Source of the DNA: a virus
Reading direction: 5' to 3' (one strand)
Virus record (IMG/VR): IMGVR_UViG_3300027782_000279
Coordinates: 1 to 29,237 of that record
Length of the DNA stretch: 29,237 bases
Shown here: positions 15,450-22,411 of the stretch, one piece after another
Position numbering within the stretch: the stretch's first letter is position 1
Layout of the letters: the number at the start of each line of letters is the position of its first letter
Translations under genes and position numbers: made by a program
Notes under the pieces: model-generated
Database searches by the model: none
What the model saw: the letters and a program-made list of their open reading frames with translations, nothing else
What the model was told of the DNA's origin: nothing

Positions 15450-17359
15450 TGTCAGCTAAAGCAATTTTAAGCGCATCAGTTTCAGCGCCTCCTGCGGTTT
15501 ACGTTGAAGATGTATTCAGCACTTTCCTTTATACCGGCACCGGGGCAACGCAGACGATCACCAATGGGATTGATCTAGCGGGTAAAGGTGGGTTGGTGTG
15601 GATTAAAAAGCGAGATGGGCAAACCGATCACCAACTATACGATACAGTTAGGACAGCCAGAAGAACAATACAGACTAATTTAACCGCCCCCCAAGAAACA
15701 ACAGCGGGAGGTGAAGGTCTTACTGTTTTCACTGGATCGGGATTTACTCTTGGGACAAATTATCAAGGCTCAAACGAAGTAGATAAACCAACGGTCTCCT
15801 GGACCTTCCGCAATCAGCCGAAGTTCTTTGATATTGTTACTTATACGGGGACGGGTGGCAACCGCACTATCGCCCACAATCTCGGTTCAGTTCCCGGATG
15901 TATTATCATCAAGCGCGTAAATACAACACAGGAATGGGCTGTTTATCACCGCAGCCTTGCAAACACAGAATACATGGTTATCAATACCACAGCACAAAAA
16001 CAGACAGGTGCAACGGGTTGGTGGAACAGCACAACCCCAACATCTTCAGTATTTAGCTTAGGTACTAACGCAAGCGTTAACGCAAATGATAGCGCATACA
16101 TCGCCTACCTATTCGCGCACGATGCAGGCGGGTTTGGTACTGCTGGCACGGATAATGCGGTGAGTTGTGGGAGTTTTACTACTGATGGGAGCGGTAACGC
16201 GACTGTAAACCTTGGGTACGAGCCGCAGTGGTTGATGGTCAAGGCATCATCATCTGCACAAAATTGGTACATTGAAGATAACATGAGGGCGTTTAATTTA
16301 ACGTCACGAGCCATCTTGTTTCCAAACGTTTCAAACGCAGAAGCAACTGGCGCAACGGCATACTTAGCACCAAACTCAACTGGTTTTGCGGCAGTCAATG
16401 GGCAATTAGACCCATCAACTACCTACATCTACATCGCGATCCGTCGCGGGCCGATGAAAACCCCCACCGTGGGGACGGCGGTGTTTAGTGCAAACCTAGG
16501 AAGTACCGGGAATAACACGCCCGGTTTTGTTACCGATAACCTGTGGAGCTTTTATAGGACCGGAAGTCCGGCTTACACAGAAATTCGCTCACGTTTGCAG
16601 GGTAATACGCCCTATCTTGTGACTAGCAGTACTGACGCAGAAATTACTGGCAGCAACTACAAATGGGACACAAACAATGGAGTTAACTATACCTGGGGTG
16701 GTGGTACTGACTCTTTAAGTTACTACTTCCGCCGCGCCCCCGGCTTCTTCGACGTGGTGGCTTATACGGGGACGGGAAGTGCCAGGACTATCGCGCATAA
16801 CCTTGGCGTGACACCGGAACTATTAATTGTCAAAAGCCGAAGCAGCGGCGTCTTCAATCGCGGATGGTTTACGTATATACCGTTAGTACACACTGTCAAC
16901 CAATACTTAGAGTTACAGCGAGACGTACAAACTCTTTCAGGTAGTGGCATTTGGTATACAGGTGTAACTTCCAGTGTTTTTGCTGTTAATACCGATGTAG
17001 TAACAAACAATGCGTCTGAAACCTACATCGCCTACCTCTTCGCCACCCTTGCAGGCGTCAGCAAAGTCGGCAGTTACACCGGTAACGGCACGACCCAAAC
17101 TATTGACTGCGGCTTCACAGGTGGGGCTAGGTTTGTACTTATTAAACGCACAGACAGCACAGGAAGCTGGTATGTGTGGGACACCGCTCGCGGTATTATC
17201 AGCGGTAACGACCCATATTTTTTAATTAATTCCACCGCCGCAGAAGTAACCGGCACCGATTACATTGACCCGTTAAGTTCTGGCTTTGAAATTAGCTCCA
17301 CCGCTCCTGCCGCCATTAACGCAAATGGCGGTAGCTTTATTTTTCTCGCCATCGCCTAA
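15449..17359 (+). CDS. Modular tail fibre / receptor-binding protein (DUF7483-type repeats)
   Basis: 636 residues composed of about five related ~100-residue modules. A module opens with a YTGTG-x-TIxxxLG-type strand and a hydrophobic (L/I)-(I/V)-K-(R/S) strand, has a W-Y/W-F middle element (WAVYHRSL, WYIEDNMRAF, WYVWDTARGI) and ends with YIAYLFA or FIFLAIA. Such modules are common in adhesion proteins of marine and freshwater phages and look like small lectin-type beta sandwiches. The fibre probably contributes to host recognition, alone or with the preceding fibre. TAA 17357-17359 is followed 5 bases later by the assembly chaperone start. Confidence 0.75.
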   Translation: MSAKAILSASVSAPPAVYVEDVFSTFLYTGTGATQTITNGIDLAGKGGLVWIKKRDGQTDHQLYDTVRTARRTIQTNLTAPQETTAGGEGLTVFTGSGFTLGTNYQGSNEVDKPTVSWTFRNQPKFFDIVTYTGTGGNRTIAHNLGSVPGCIIIKRVNTTQEWAVYHRSLANTEYMVINTTAQKQTGATGWWNSTTPTSSVFSLGTNASVNANDSAYIAYLFAHDAGGFGTAGTDNAVSCGSFTTDGSGNATVNLGYEPQWLMVKASSSAQNWYIEDNMRAFNLTSRAILFPNVSNAEATGATAYLAPNSTGFAAVNGQLDPSTTYIYIAIRRGPMKTPTVGTAVFSANLGSTGNNTPGFVTDNLWSFYRTGSPAYTEIRSRLQGNTPYLVTSSTDAEITGSNYKWDTNNGVNYTWGGGTDSLSYYFRRAPGFFDVVAYTGTGSARTIAHNLGVTPELLIVKSRSSGVFNRGWFTYIPLVHTVNQYLELQRDVQTLSGSGIWYTGVTSSVFAVNTDVVTNNASETYIAYLFATLAGVSKVGSYTGNGTTQTIDCGFTGGARFVLIKRTDSTGSWYVWDTARGIISGNDPYFLINSTAAEVTGTDYIDPLSSGFEISSTAPAAINANGGSFIFLAIA

Positions 17360-17364
17360 CCATC

Positions 17365-17865
17365 ATGGAACTTCGCAACCGCACCACAGGAGCTGTCGTT
17401 AACGAACAGCAGTTCCGCGCCGATAACCGCAACACCTCATTCCCGCAACAACTTACTGCCGAAATCATCGACAGTTTTGGTTATGACCCAGTGCTGGAAG
17501 GGCCGCAAGCTACCACCATCCCGCCGTATCAATACAGCCAACGCGACGGCGTGGTTGAGATCAACGGCCAGTGGTTCACACATTACATCGCTGGGCCAGT
17601 ATTCACCGACTACACCGATCCAGACGGCGTGGTGCATACTGCCGCAGAACAGTATGAAGCGTATTGTTTTGGTAAAGATGCAGAGCAAGGCAAGTCAGTG
17701 CGTACTGATCGCAACAAGCGCCTAGCTGATTGCGACTGGACCCAACTACCTGATGCGCCAGTACTACGGGCTACATGGGCAACGTATCGCCAGGCGTTGC
17801 GTGATGTAACAGCGCAAGAAGGATTCCCCTGGAATGTGGTTTGGCCTGAGCAGCCGTTAGACTAA
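17365..17865 (+). CDS. Phage tail fibre assembly chaperone (Phage_tail_APC-like)
   Basis: 166 residues. The C-terminal part, residues ~115-163, has RNKRLADCDWTQLPDAP, then WATYRQALRDVTAQEGFPW and WPEQP. This is the signature of the Phage_tail_APC / tail-fibre assembly group, whose members help fold or attach fibres. The N-terminal ~100 residues are variable in the family. Being immediately downstream of two fibre genes is the expected position. The first ATG at 17365 is used; no clear Shine-Dalgarno element is present. Confidence 0.85.
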   Translation: MELRNRTTGAVVNEQQFRADNRNTSFPQQLTAEIIDSFGYDPVLEGPQATTIPPYQYSQRDGVVEINGQWFTHYIAGPVFTDYTDPDGVVHTAAEQYEAYCFGKDAEQGKSVRTDRNKRLADCDWTQLPDAPVLRATWATYRQALRDVTAQEGFPWNVVWPEQPLD

Positions 17866-17898
17866 GCGCATAGTTGAGACCCATTGCCCCTACTGCCC

Positions 17899-18138
17899 AT
17901 GATCGAGCTAGTAGCAGCAATTGCAGGTGCATCCATCTCAGTGGCGGCGATGGGGATATTTGGCTACAGCCGTAGGAATGAGGAGGCATCTGCCGCTATC
18001 GTGCGCCTCACCAGCGCCGTAGAGCATATTGGTGCATCGCTTGAGACTTTGCATATTGATATAAAAGAGAGCAACCGCGAGATGTTCCAGCGCCTTAATC
18101 AAGTCGAAAACCGCGTCAGTAAACTAGAGGTGCGTTAA
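17899..18138 (+). CDS. Small membrane protein with coiled coil, lysis-region
   Basis: 79 residues from ATG 17899; a TTG at 17884 would add five residues. Residues ~1-22 (MIELVAAIAGASISVAAMGIFG) form a probable transmembrane helix, followed by YSRRNEE, and the rest (AIVRLTSAVEHIGASLETL through EVR) is a heptad-rich coiled coil. Proteins of this design commonly sit next to holin and endolysin genes and may be inner-membrane spanin-like or holin-associated proteins. I do not recognise a specific family. The start is preceded by CTACTGCC, which also precedes the next gene. Confidence 0.55.
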   Translation: MIELVAAIAGASISVAAMGIFGYSRRNEEASAAIVRLTSAVEHIGASLETLHIDIKESNREMFQRLNQVENRVSKLEVR

Positions 18139-18146
18139 CTACTGCC

Positions 18147-18344
18147 ATGATTATCACTCCGGAAAGCATCGCTTCATATACAGCCGCCGCAATCGGCGTA
18201 CACGCTACAGCCGTGGCAGTAGTAAATCTGACACCAACGCCAAAAGACAACGACAGGCTAGGCCGTTACACCGCGCTGTTTGTGAAGATCTACCGCGCTA
18301 TTGAAATCCTGGCTGGCATCATCACACCACTGGTTAAAAAGTGA
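18147..18344 (+). CDS. Small membrane protein, candidate holin
   Basis: 65 residues with two moderately hydrophobic segments, ~8-26 (ASYTAAAIGVHATAVAVVNL) and ~43-62 (ALFVKIYRAIEILAGIITP), separated by a charged loop (PKDNDRLGR) and ending in KK. This two-segment topology and its position directly before the endolysin (GTGA overlap at 18341-18344) fit a class II-type holin. The hydrophobicity of the first segment is modest, so another membrane role cannot be excluded. Confidence 0.5.
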   Translation: MIITPESIASYTAAAIGVHATAVAVVNLTPTPKDNDRLGRYTALFVKIYRAIEILAGIITPLVKK

Positions 18345-19483
18345 GTAATTTTCTGGCAGCGGCAAAAGCTACAAGTAAGCCGCCGCTCCCGCACCAGCAA
18401 GCAGCATGGAACTGGGCATGGGAGCTACTAGCGCCAGATGAGCAGCAGGAATTTCTAAGCAAATTCAGGGCTGACCCAGCGCCAAAACCCACATTGGCAT
18501 GGGAGCCTGCGGCGAAACTTATACGCGAGTTTGAAGGTTTCAGTGATGTAACATACATTTGTCCTGCCGGTGTGCCAACCATCGGCTGGGGCACCACTAG
18601 ATGGCCTGATGGCGCAGCAGTAAAAATCGGCGATACCATCACACGCGACGCTGCTGATGGATTGCTGGATAACATGCTAGAAACTCAGGTTGTACCAGCA
18701 TTAGCAAAAACAATCCCAGGCTGGAAAACATTAACGGCAAACCGTCAAAATGCGTTGATCTCGTTTGCCTATAACGTAGGTTGGCATTTTTGCGGTAGTG
18801 CAGATTTCGTCACGATTAGTAAATGCCTCCGCGAGTCAGATTATGATGCAGTGCCAGCGGCATTGATGCTATACGTAAATGCTGGTACACCAGCAGAACC
18901 CGGCCTCCGCCGTAGACGTGAAGCCGAGGCAAAACTCTGGGGCATACCAACTAAAGCCAGCTCAGTGTTACTGAAGGTGCCATATGAGGCGCAAAATGAT
19001 AACAAAAGCGGCACCGGTTACCGCGAATGCTTCTCCAGTAGTTGCGCGATGATTGCTAAATTTTACGGCAAAGTGAAGAGCGATGATGAATATAATTTGA
19101 TTCGGGCCAAGTTTGGCGATACGACCGATTCACAAGCGCAACTTGCAGCACTGCGCTCCTTAGGTTTACAAGCCAGATTTGCGACCAACTGCGCCCCAGG
19201 TTTGCTGGAGCTTGAGTTACGTGCTGGGAGGCCCGTGGCCGTGGGTTGGCTGCACAAAGGGCCTGCGCAGTCACCAAGTGGCGGCGGCCATTGGAGCGTC
19301 GTCATTGGGTTTACTGCTGAACATTGGATACTGAACGATCCAAATGGTGAGGCTGATCTCGTTAATGGTGGCTATGTCAAAAATACCGGTGGCGCTGGTA
19401 TTAAATACAGCCGAGAACGCTTCAATCGCCGTTGGATGCCAGATGGCGCTAGTACTGGGTGGGCCCTGTTGGTGAAGCCATGA
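18341..19483 (+). CDS. Bifunctional endolysin: GH24 lysozyme plus C39-like peptidase
   Basis: 380 residues from GTG 18341. Residues ~56-202 form a GH24 (T4-type) lysozyme with E65, then 8 residues, C74, 5 residues, T80, which matches the E-8-(D/C)-5-T catalytic pattern of that family, plus NRQNALISFAYNVG at 135-148. Residues ~210-380 form a peptidase C39-like domain: Y227-R-E-C230-F-S-S-S as likely nucleophile region, H317 in GGGHWSVVIG and D333 in LNDPNG complete the triad. Lysozyme cuts glycan strands and the C39-like part probably cuts peptide bonds. The N-terminal ~50 residues (helical, PDEQQEFLSKF) have no signal peptide, so export would depend on a holin. Confidence 0.87.
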   Translation: MSNFLAAAKATSKPPLPHQQAAWNWAWELLAPDEQQEFLSKFRADPAPKPTLAWEPAAKLIREFEGFSDVTYICPAGVPTIGWGTTRWPDGAAVKIGDTITRDAADGLLDNMLETQVVPALAKTIPGWKTLTANRQNALISFAYNVGWHFCGSADFVTISKCLRESDYDAVPAALMLYVNAGTPAEPGLRRRREAEAKLWGIPTKASSVLLKVPYEAQNDNKSGTGYRECFSSSCAMIAKFYGKVKSDDEYNLIRAKFGDTTDSQAQLAALRSLGLQARFATNCAPGLLELELRAGRPVAVGWLHKGPAQSPSGGGHWSVVIGFTAEHWILNDPNGEADLVNGGYVKNTGGAGIKYSRERFNRRWMPDGASTGWALLVKP

Positions 19484-20334
19484 TTGAGCTCAAGCGCCAC
19501 TCCGCAGCGGTGCTTGAAATACGCATCCCATACACCAGCACGACTAAAGCATTTGATTTCTTTTTGGCATCTGATATACATCTTGACAATCCTAAATGCA
19601 ACCGCAAGTTATTAGCAAAACACCTGGATGAAGCTGCTGCGAAGAAAGCACCTGCTTTATTCTTTGGTGATGTAATGTGCTTGATGCAAAGCAAAAGCGA
19701 TAAGCGCGGTAGCAAAGGTTCAATACGCCCAGAACACATAGGCGATAACTATTTTGATTTAGTGTTTAACGAAACCGCTAACTGGTTTAGCAATTGGAAA
19801 GACACAATTGTAATGATGAGCGACGGCAACCATGAAACATCAATATTAACTCACAATGAAATTGACCCGCTAGAAAATGTTACTAGGTTAATGCGTGAAC
19901 AAGGATCTAAAGTGCAGCATATGGCATATCAAGGTTTTATCTGGTTTACATTCATTCAACGTAATCCAGATGGTACAACTGGCAAAACACGTAGGGCTAC
20001 ACTGGCATTTCACCATGGTGCATGGTCAGGTGCGTCTAAATCAACCGGTCAAAAGTATTTTAATATTTTCCCGCAGGCTCAAATTGTCGTTAATGGGCAT
20101 AATCATGAGCGTTCAATTATTAGCCATCCTGCATATAATATTTCAGCTAATGGAACTCAGACAATCCAGAATCGCTGGGCATTGCAAACGGGTACTTACA
20201 AGGAAGAGTTTAAAAACGGGACGGGATTCGCCGTCGAGAAAATAGTGCTCCCGAAAAGTTTAGGAGGTTTATGGCTTAGACTAAGACCACGCGATTCCAA
20301 CGGCGTCGAAATTACCTGTGAGCCTGCAACATGA
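19480..20334 (+). CDS. Calcineurin-like metallophosphoesterase
   Basis: 284 residues from ATG 19480, which overlaps the endolysin stop as ATGA; upstream start choices lie inside the endolysin gene. The metal-binding set is complete: SD32-I-H34, FGD64 (in FFGDVM), GN117-H118-E, FHH178/179-G-A-W and GH207-N-H209. It is a two-metal hydrolase of the calcineurin superfamily, acting on phosphodiesters or phosphomonoesters; the substrate cannot be told. In phages such genes are often DNA- or nucleotide-processing enzymes, but here it lies in the lysis end of the late operon, next to an HNH nuclease. It is coupled to the next gene by ATGA. Confidence 0.82.
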   Translation: MIELKRHSAAVLEIRIPYTSTTKAFDFFLASDIHLDNPKCNRKLLAKHLDEAAAKKAPALFFGDVMCLMQSKSDKRGSKGSIRPEHIGDNYFDLVFNETANWFSNWKDTIVMMSDGNHETSILTHNEIDPLENVTRLMREQGSKVQHMAYQGFIWFTFIQRNPDGTTGKTRRATLAFHHGAWSGASKSTGQKYFNIFPQAQIVVNGHNHERSIISHPAYNISANGTQTIQNRWALQTGTYKEEFKNGTGFAVEKIVLPKSLGGLWLRLRPRDSNGVEITCEPAT

Positions 20335-20540
20335 ACCGCTACCTAGTAGAGATAAGCGCCATGATGGTAGTGGATAGCGAGTACTCATCAGATGATGTAG
20401 CAATCGGTATCGCCGCTAGGATAGAGGAAATCGCGCAATCAAACGCTCATTTATTAGATTACGAAATACTTCCATTCGAAATGCCGGAGCCTTATGAGCC
20501 ACCACATCAACGAAGAGAATCAGGAGCTGGTATCGCGTAA
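20331..20540 (+). CDS. Small hypothetical protein
   Basis: 69 residues, acidic, with the start overlapping the phosphoesterase stop (ATGA). The first half is a strand-helix pattern (YLVEISAMMVVDSEYSSDDVAIGIAARIEEIAQ) and the end (PEPYEPPHQRRES) is likely disordered. Family not recognised. It overlaps the HNH gene by 47 bases in another frame, which suggests that the HNH reading was added or that translation is coupled. Confidence 0.55.
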   Translation: MNRYLVEISAMMVVDSEYSSDDVAIGIAARIEEIAQSNAHLLDYEILPFEMPEPYEPPHQRRESGAGIA

Positions 20541-20841
20541 GGTAACAAAGCACAAGTTTAGAAAATCAATTATTGAAGAATGGAATAGTTGTTGTTACAT
20601 CTGCGGTGAACAGTTTACCAATATTACATTAGACCATATTGTACCTAAAAAAGCTGGTGGGCATACAAGCCGTAGCAATTTAGTTCCTTGTTGCAATTTG
20701 CACAATAGGACTAAGGGGCACTCGGAACTGTGGAGCTGGTGGACTAATCATGATTGCTGGGATCTGGGCCGTGCAATAAAGCTTTTAAGTTACCTGCGTC
20801 GTTGTGATAAAATTCCATTGCCTGATGATAAAATATCATAG
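20494..20841 (+). CDS. HNH endonuclease
   Basis: 115 residues. Zinc and catalytic elements are plain: C34-Y-I-C37, LDH48-I-V-P, N62-L-V-P and C67-N-L-H70-N-R-T-K-G. The second zinc pair is CxxH instead of the commoner CxxC. The first ~20 residues overlap the preceding small gene. Proteins of this size serve either as terminase-associated packaging nucleases or as mobile homing endonucleases. No terminase or intron boundary is visible here, so the role is open. The stop TAG lies inside the terminator hairpin at 20837-20867. Confidence 0.82.
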   Translation: MSHHINEENQELVSRKVTKHKFRKSIIEEWNSCCYICGEQFTNITLDHIVPKKAGGHTSRSNLVPCCNLHNRTKGHSELWSWWTNHDCWDLGRAIKLLSYLRRCDKIPLPDDKIS

Positions 20842-20950
20842 CCTGCCATGACTGGCTATGTTCTTTTACCACCCCCCCATTGGCATACGTTACCTGCCAT
20901 ATATAATGGCCATCCTTAGACTTAATGCGCTTGATAGTTGGTGTTTCCAT
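20744..20950 (-). CDS. Possible small leftward gene (uncertain)
   Basis: 68 residues: METPTIKRIKSKDGHYIWQV through GPDPSNHD. The first ~36 residues lie outside other genes and read like a natural protein (mixed strands, Lys-rich N-terminus). The rest is antisense to the HNH gene and passes through the terminator hairpin. No Shine-Dalgarno element precedes the ATG, and its start region lies in the -35 to -10 spacer of a promoter facing the other way. It is therefore reported only because it fills an otherwise empty 110 bases in a compact genome. It could equally be chance. Confidence 0.28.
   Translation of the reverse strand: METPTIKRIKSKDGHYIWQVTYANGGVVKEHSQSWQAMIFYHQAMEFYHNDAGNLKALLHGPDPSNHD
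20837..20867. terminator. Hairpin terminator at the end of the late operon
   Basis: A perfect 7-bp stem CATAGCC / GGCTATG (20837-20843 and 20854-20860) with a 10-nt loop is followed on the plus strand by TTCTTTT. On the minus strand the same hairpin is followed by ATATTTTATC, so it may act in both directions. It lies exactly at the HNH stop and would end the long rightward structural and lysis transcript. Confidence 0.65.
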
Positions 20951-20959
20951 TGTTAGAAT
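20931..20959 (+). promoter_or_regulatory. Sigma70-type promoter before the NblA-like gene
   Basis: TTGATA at 20931-20936 and TAGAAT at 20954-20959 (each 5 of 6 to consensus) are separated by exactly 17 bases. Transcription should begin near 20966, giving a leader of about 30 nt with GGAG at 20988-20991 before the NblA-like start. It lies downstream of the late terminator, so it would drive a separate short transcript readable by unmodified host RNA polymerase. Confidence 0.6.
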
Positions 20960-20994
20960 GCGGATAACTGCTAAATGTAGTGATGATGGAGTGG

Positions 20995-21222
20995 ATGGTG
21001 GTGCAGCTCAGTCTAGAGGAGCAGCTTGCACTCGAAGGCCAGAGCAGAATCGCCTTGAACTGCCCTGACCGTGAACAGGTCGCTAAATTATGCAGTAACT
21101 TAATAAAACAAAACGCACATCAATCTAAATTAATAAAGCAAGCCGTACATCATATTGCTGCTTTAGAAGCTACTTTATATCTTCAACAATCAAAGCGCCC
21201 GTGGTGGAGACGTGTGATTTAG
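20995..21222 (+). CDS. Small NblA/Ycf18-like protein (tentative)
   Basis: 75 residues from ATG 20995; GTG at 20998 or 21001, better spaced from GGAG (20988-20991), and ATG 20983/20986 are alternatives. It opens with (V)QLSLEEQLALEG, then PDREQVAKLCSNLIKQ and SKLIKQAVHHIAALE. In NblA the pattern is LSLEQQF near the N-terminus, a SREQA-type motif about 20 residues later and a second amphipathic helix ending in LLK/LIK. The spacing here matches with a one-residue shift. NblA targets phycobilisomes for ClpC-dependent degradation. The protein also has a basic C-terminal tail (RPWWRRVI) that NblA lacks. Identity is a by-eye resemblance only. Its last 53 bases are antisense to the sigma gene. Confidence 0.4.
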   Translation: MVVQLSLEEQLALEGQSRIALNCPDREQVAKLCSNLIKQNAHQSKLIKQAVHHIAALEATLYLQQSKRPWWRRVI

Positions 21223-22057
21223 ACATTAATTGCTTAAGCCTACGGTGTGTTCTTGTTATCTTTTGCCTTATACGTTCGCGGCATACGTTATGCTCCTTTG
21301 CAATTGCCGTGAAAGTTAAATCTTCATTGTAGCGTTTGTTTATTATATCTTGCTCCATATCAGTTAAATAAGATAGCGCAAGCTGTACATGTTCCTTACT
21401 ATGGTCCAAATCAAAATCAATATCCACCTCAGGGCTAGCAATTAAATCAAGCAATGAGTTGCCATCATCTGTTATCAGTTCGTCTAAACTAATATGAACG
21501 CTATTGCAATCGACTAATGCTAATAATTGCTCTATTGTTAAACCCATAACTTGAGCTAATTCTGTTTTACTTGGCTTGCGGCCATGTTCTTTCATGTATT
21601 CTGTTTCAATCTGTAATGCTTTAAACGTACGATCTATCATATGAATCGGTATTTTTATCATGCGCTCCTTGCTGTCAATAGCACGTTTTAATGATTGCCT
21701 AATCCACCAGTACGCATAGGTCGAAAACTTATACCCGCGTGATGCGTCAAATTTCTCTGCTGCACGTTGAAGGCCAATATTACCCTCCTGGCATAAATCC
21801 AACATATCCATTGATTTAATTCTGCCTGTATAACGCTTGGCAATATGTACAACCAAACGTAAATTGCAGTTTACCATGGTGGCCCGTGCCTTAAGGCCAG
21901 CTTTTATCAGCCGTTGCTCAGCAGGTGTTGGGGTAGTGTTATCGCGCAGCTCCATGTACTGCGCGATTTTACGTGCCAACTGTATCTCCTGCTGTGTTGT
22001 GAGCAACGGATACCTAGAGATGGCCTCTAGGTAATCGCGCATTGCATCAGCAGTCAT
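21170..22057 (-). CDS. Phage-encoded sigma factor of primary (RpoD/SigA-like) type
   Basis: 295 residues. Region 1.2 covers residues ~6-38 (MRDYLEAISRYPLLTTQQEI), region 2 covers ~50-128 with NLRLVVHIAKRY, LCQEGNIGLQRAAEKFD and the promoter-melting segment YKFSTYAYWWIRQSLKRAI. Region 3 follows at ~129-215 (IKIPIHMID, GRKPSKTELAQVMG), and region 4 at ~220-278 with the helix-turn-helix RERIRQ at 260-265. Region 1.1 is absent. This is the design of cyanobacterial group 1/2 sigma factors, unlike the reduced gp55-type factors of cyanomyoviruses. It should bind host core polymerase and direct it to phage promoters. It starts 3 bases after the SSB stop and is the last gene of the recombination operon. 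Confidence 0.9.
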   Translation of the reverse strand: MTADAMRDYLEAISRYPLLTTQQEIQLARKIAQYMELRDNTTPTPAEQRLIKAGLKARATMVNCNLRLVVHIAKRYTGRIKSMDMLDLCQEGNIGLQRAAEKFDASRGYKFSTYAYWWIRQSLKRAIDSKERMIKIPIHMIDRTFKALQIETEYMKEHGRKPSKTELAQVMGLTIEQLLALVDCNSVHISLDELITDDGNSLLDLIASPEVDIDFDLDHSKEHVQLALSYLTDMEQDIINKRYNEDLTFTAIAKEHNVCRERIRQKITRTHRRLKQLMSKSHVSTTGALIVEDIK

Positions 22058-22060
22058 GGG

Positions 22061-22411
22061 TTAAAAAGCGTCGAGTTCGTTCGTATTATTAGCAGCCCTT
22101 GGTAAAAATTCAAACCTGCTGACACTTATTATATGTTTACTACGCTTTTCACCTGTTTGCTTATCTGCCCATTCCTGACGCCGTATGGTGCCAGTAACTT
22201 GAATGCTGTCACCCTTTTTGCATTTATCGCATATTAATTCAGCCGATTTGCCCCATATTTCGCAGTCGATACCATTGTTAATGTATTCCCCATTTTTATC
22301 TTTGCCCTCACCGATACCACCGAACAGGTTGGCAACTTGCGTGCCATTGTCAAACGTGCGGATGGTGGGTTGCGTGATGATACGAACAATGCCGGTAGCA
22401 AATAAACTCAT
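22061..22411 (-). CDS. ssb: Single-stranded DNA-binding protein
   Basis: 116 residues with an OB-fold pattern: MSLFATGIVRIITQPTIR, then CEIWGKSAELICDKCKKGDSIQVTGTIRRQEW, then ISVSRFEFLP. The C-terminus NELDAF is a short acidic tip like that through which SSBs recruit partner enzymes. It protects single-stranded DNA during replication and RecT-type annealing. The start overlaps the stop of the HTH gene (ATGA) and the sigma gene follows at once. Confidence 0.88.
   Translation of the reverse strand: MSLFATGIVRIITQPTIRTFDNGTQVANLFGGIGEGKDKNGEYINNGIDCEIWGKSAELICDKCKKGDSIQVTGTIRRQEWADKQTGEKRSKHIISVSRFEFLPRAANNTNELDAF

Noticed and set aside
17010-17225. 71-residue forward frame inside the modular fibre
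   Set aside because: It is an alternative frame in a clearly coding DUF7483-like module and has no independent signals.
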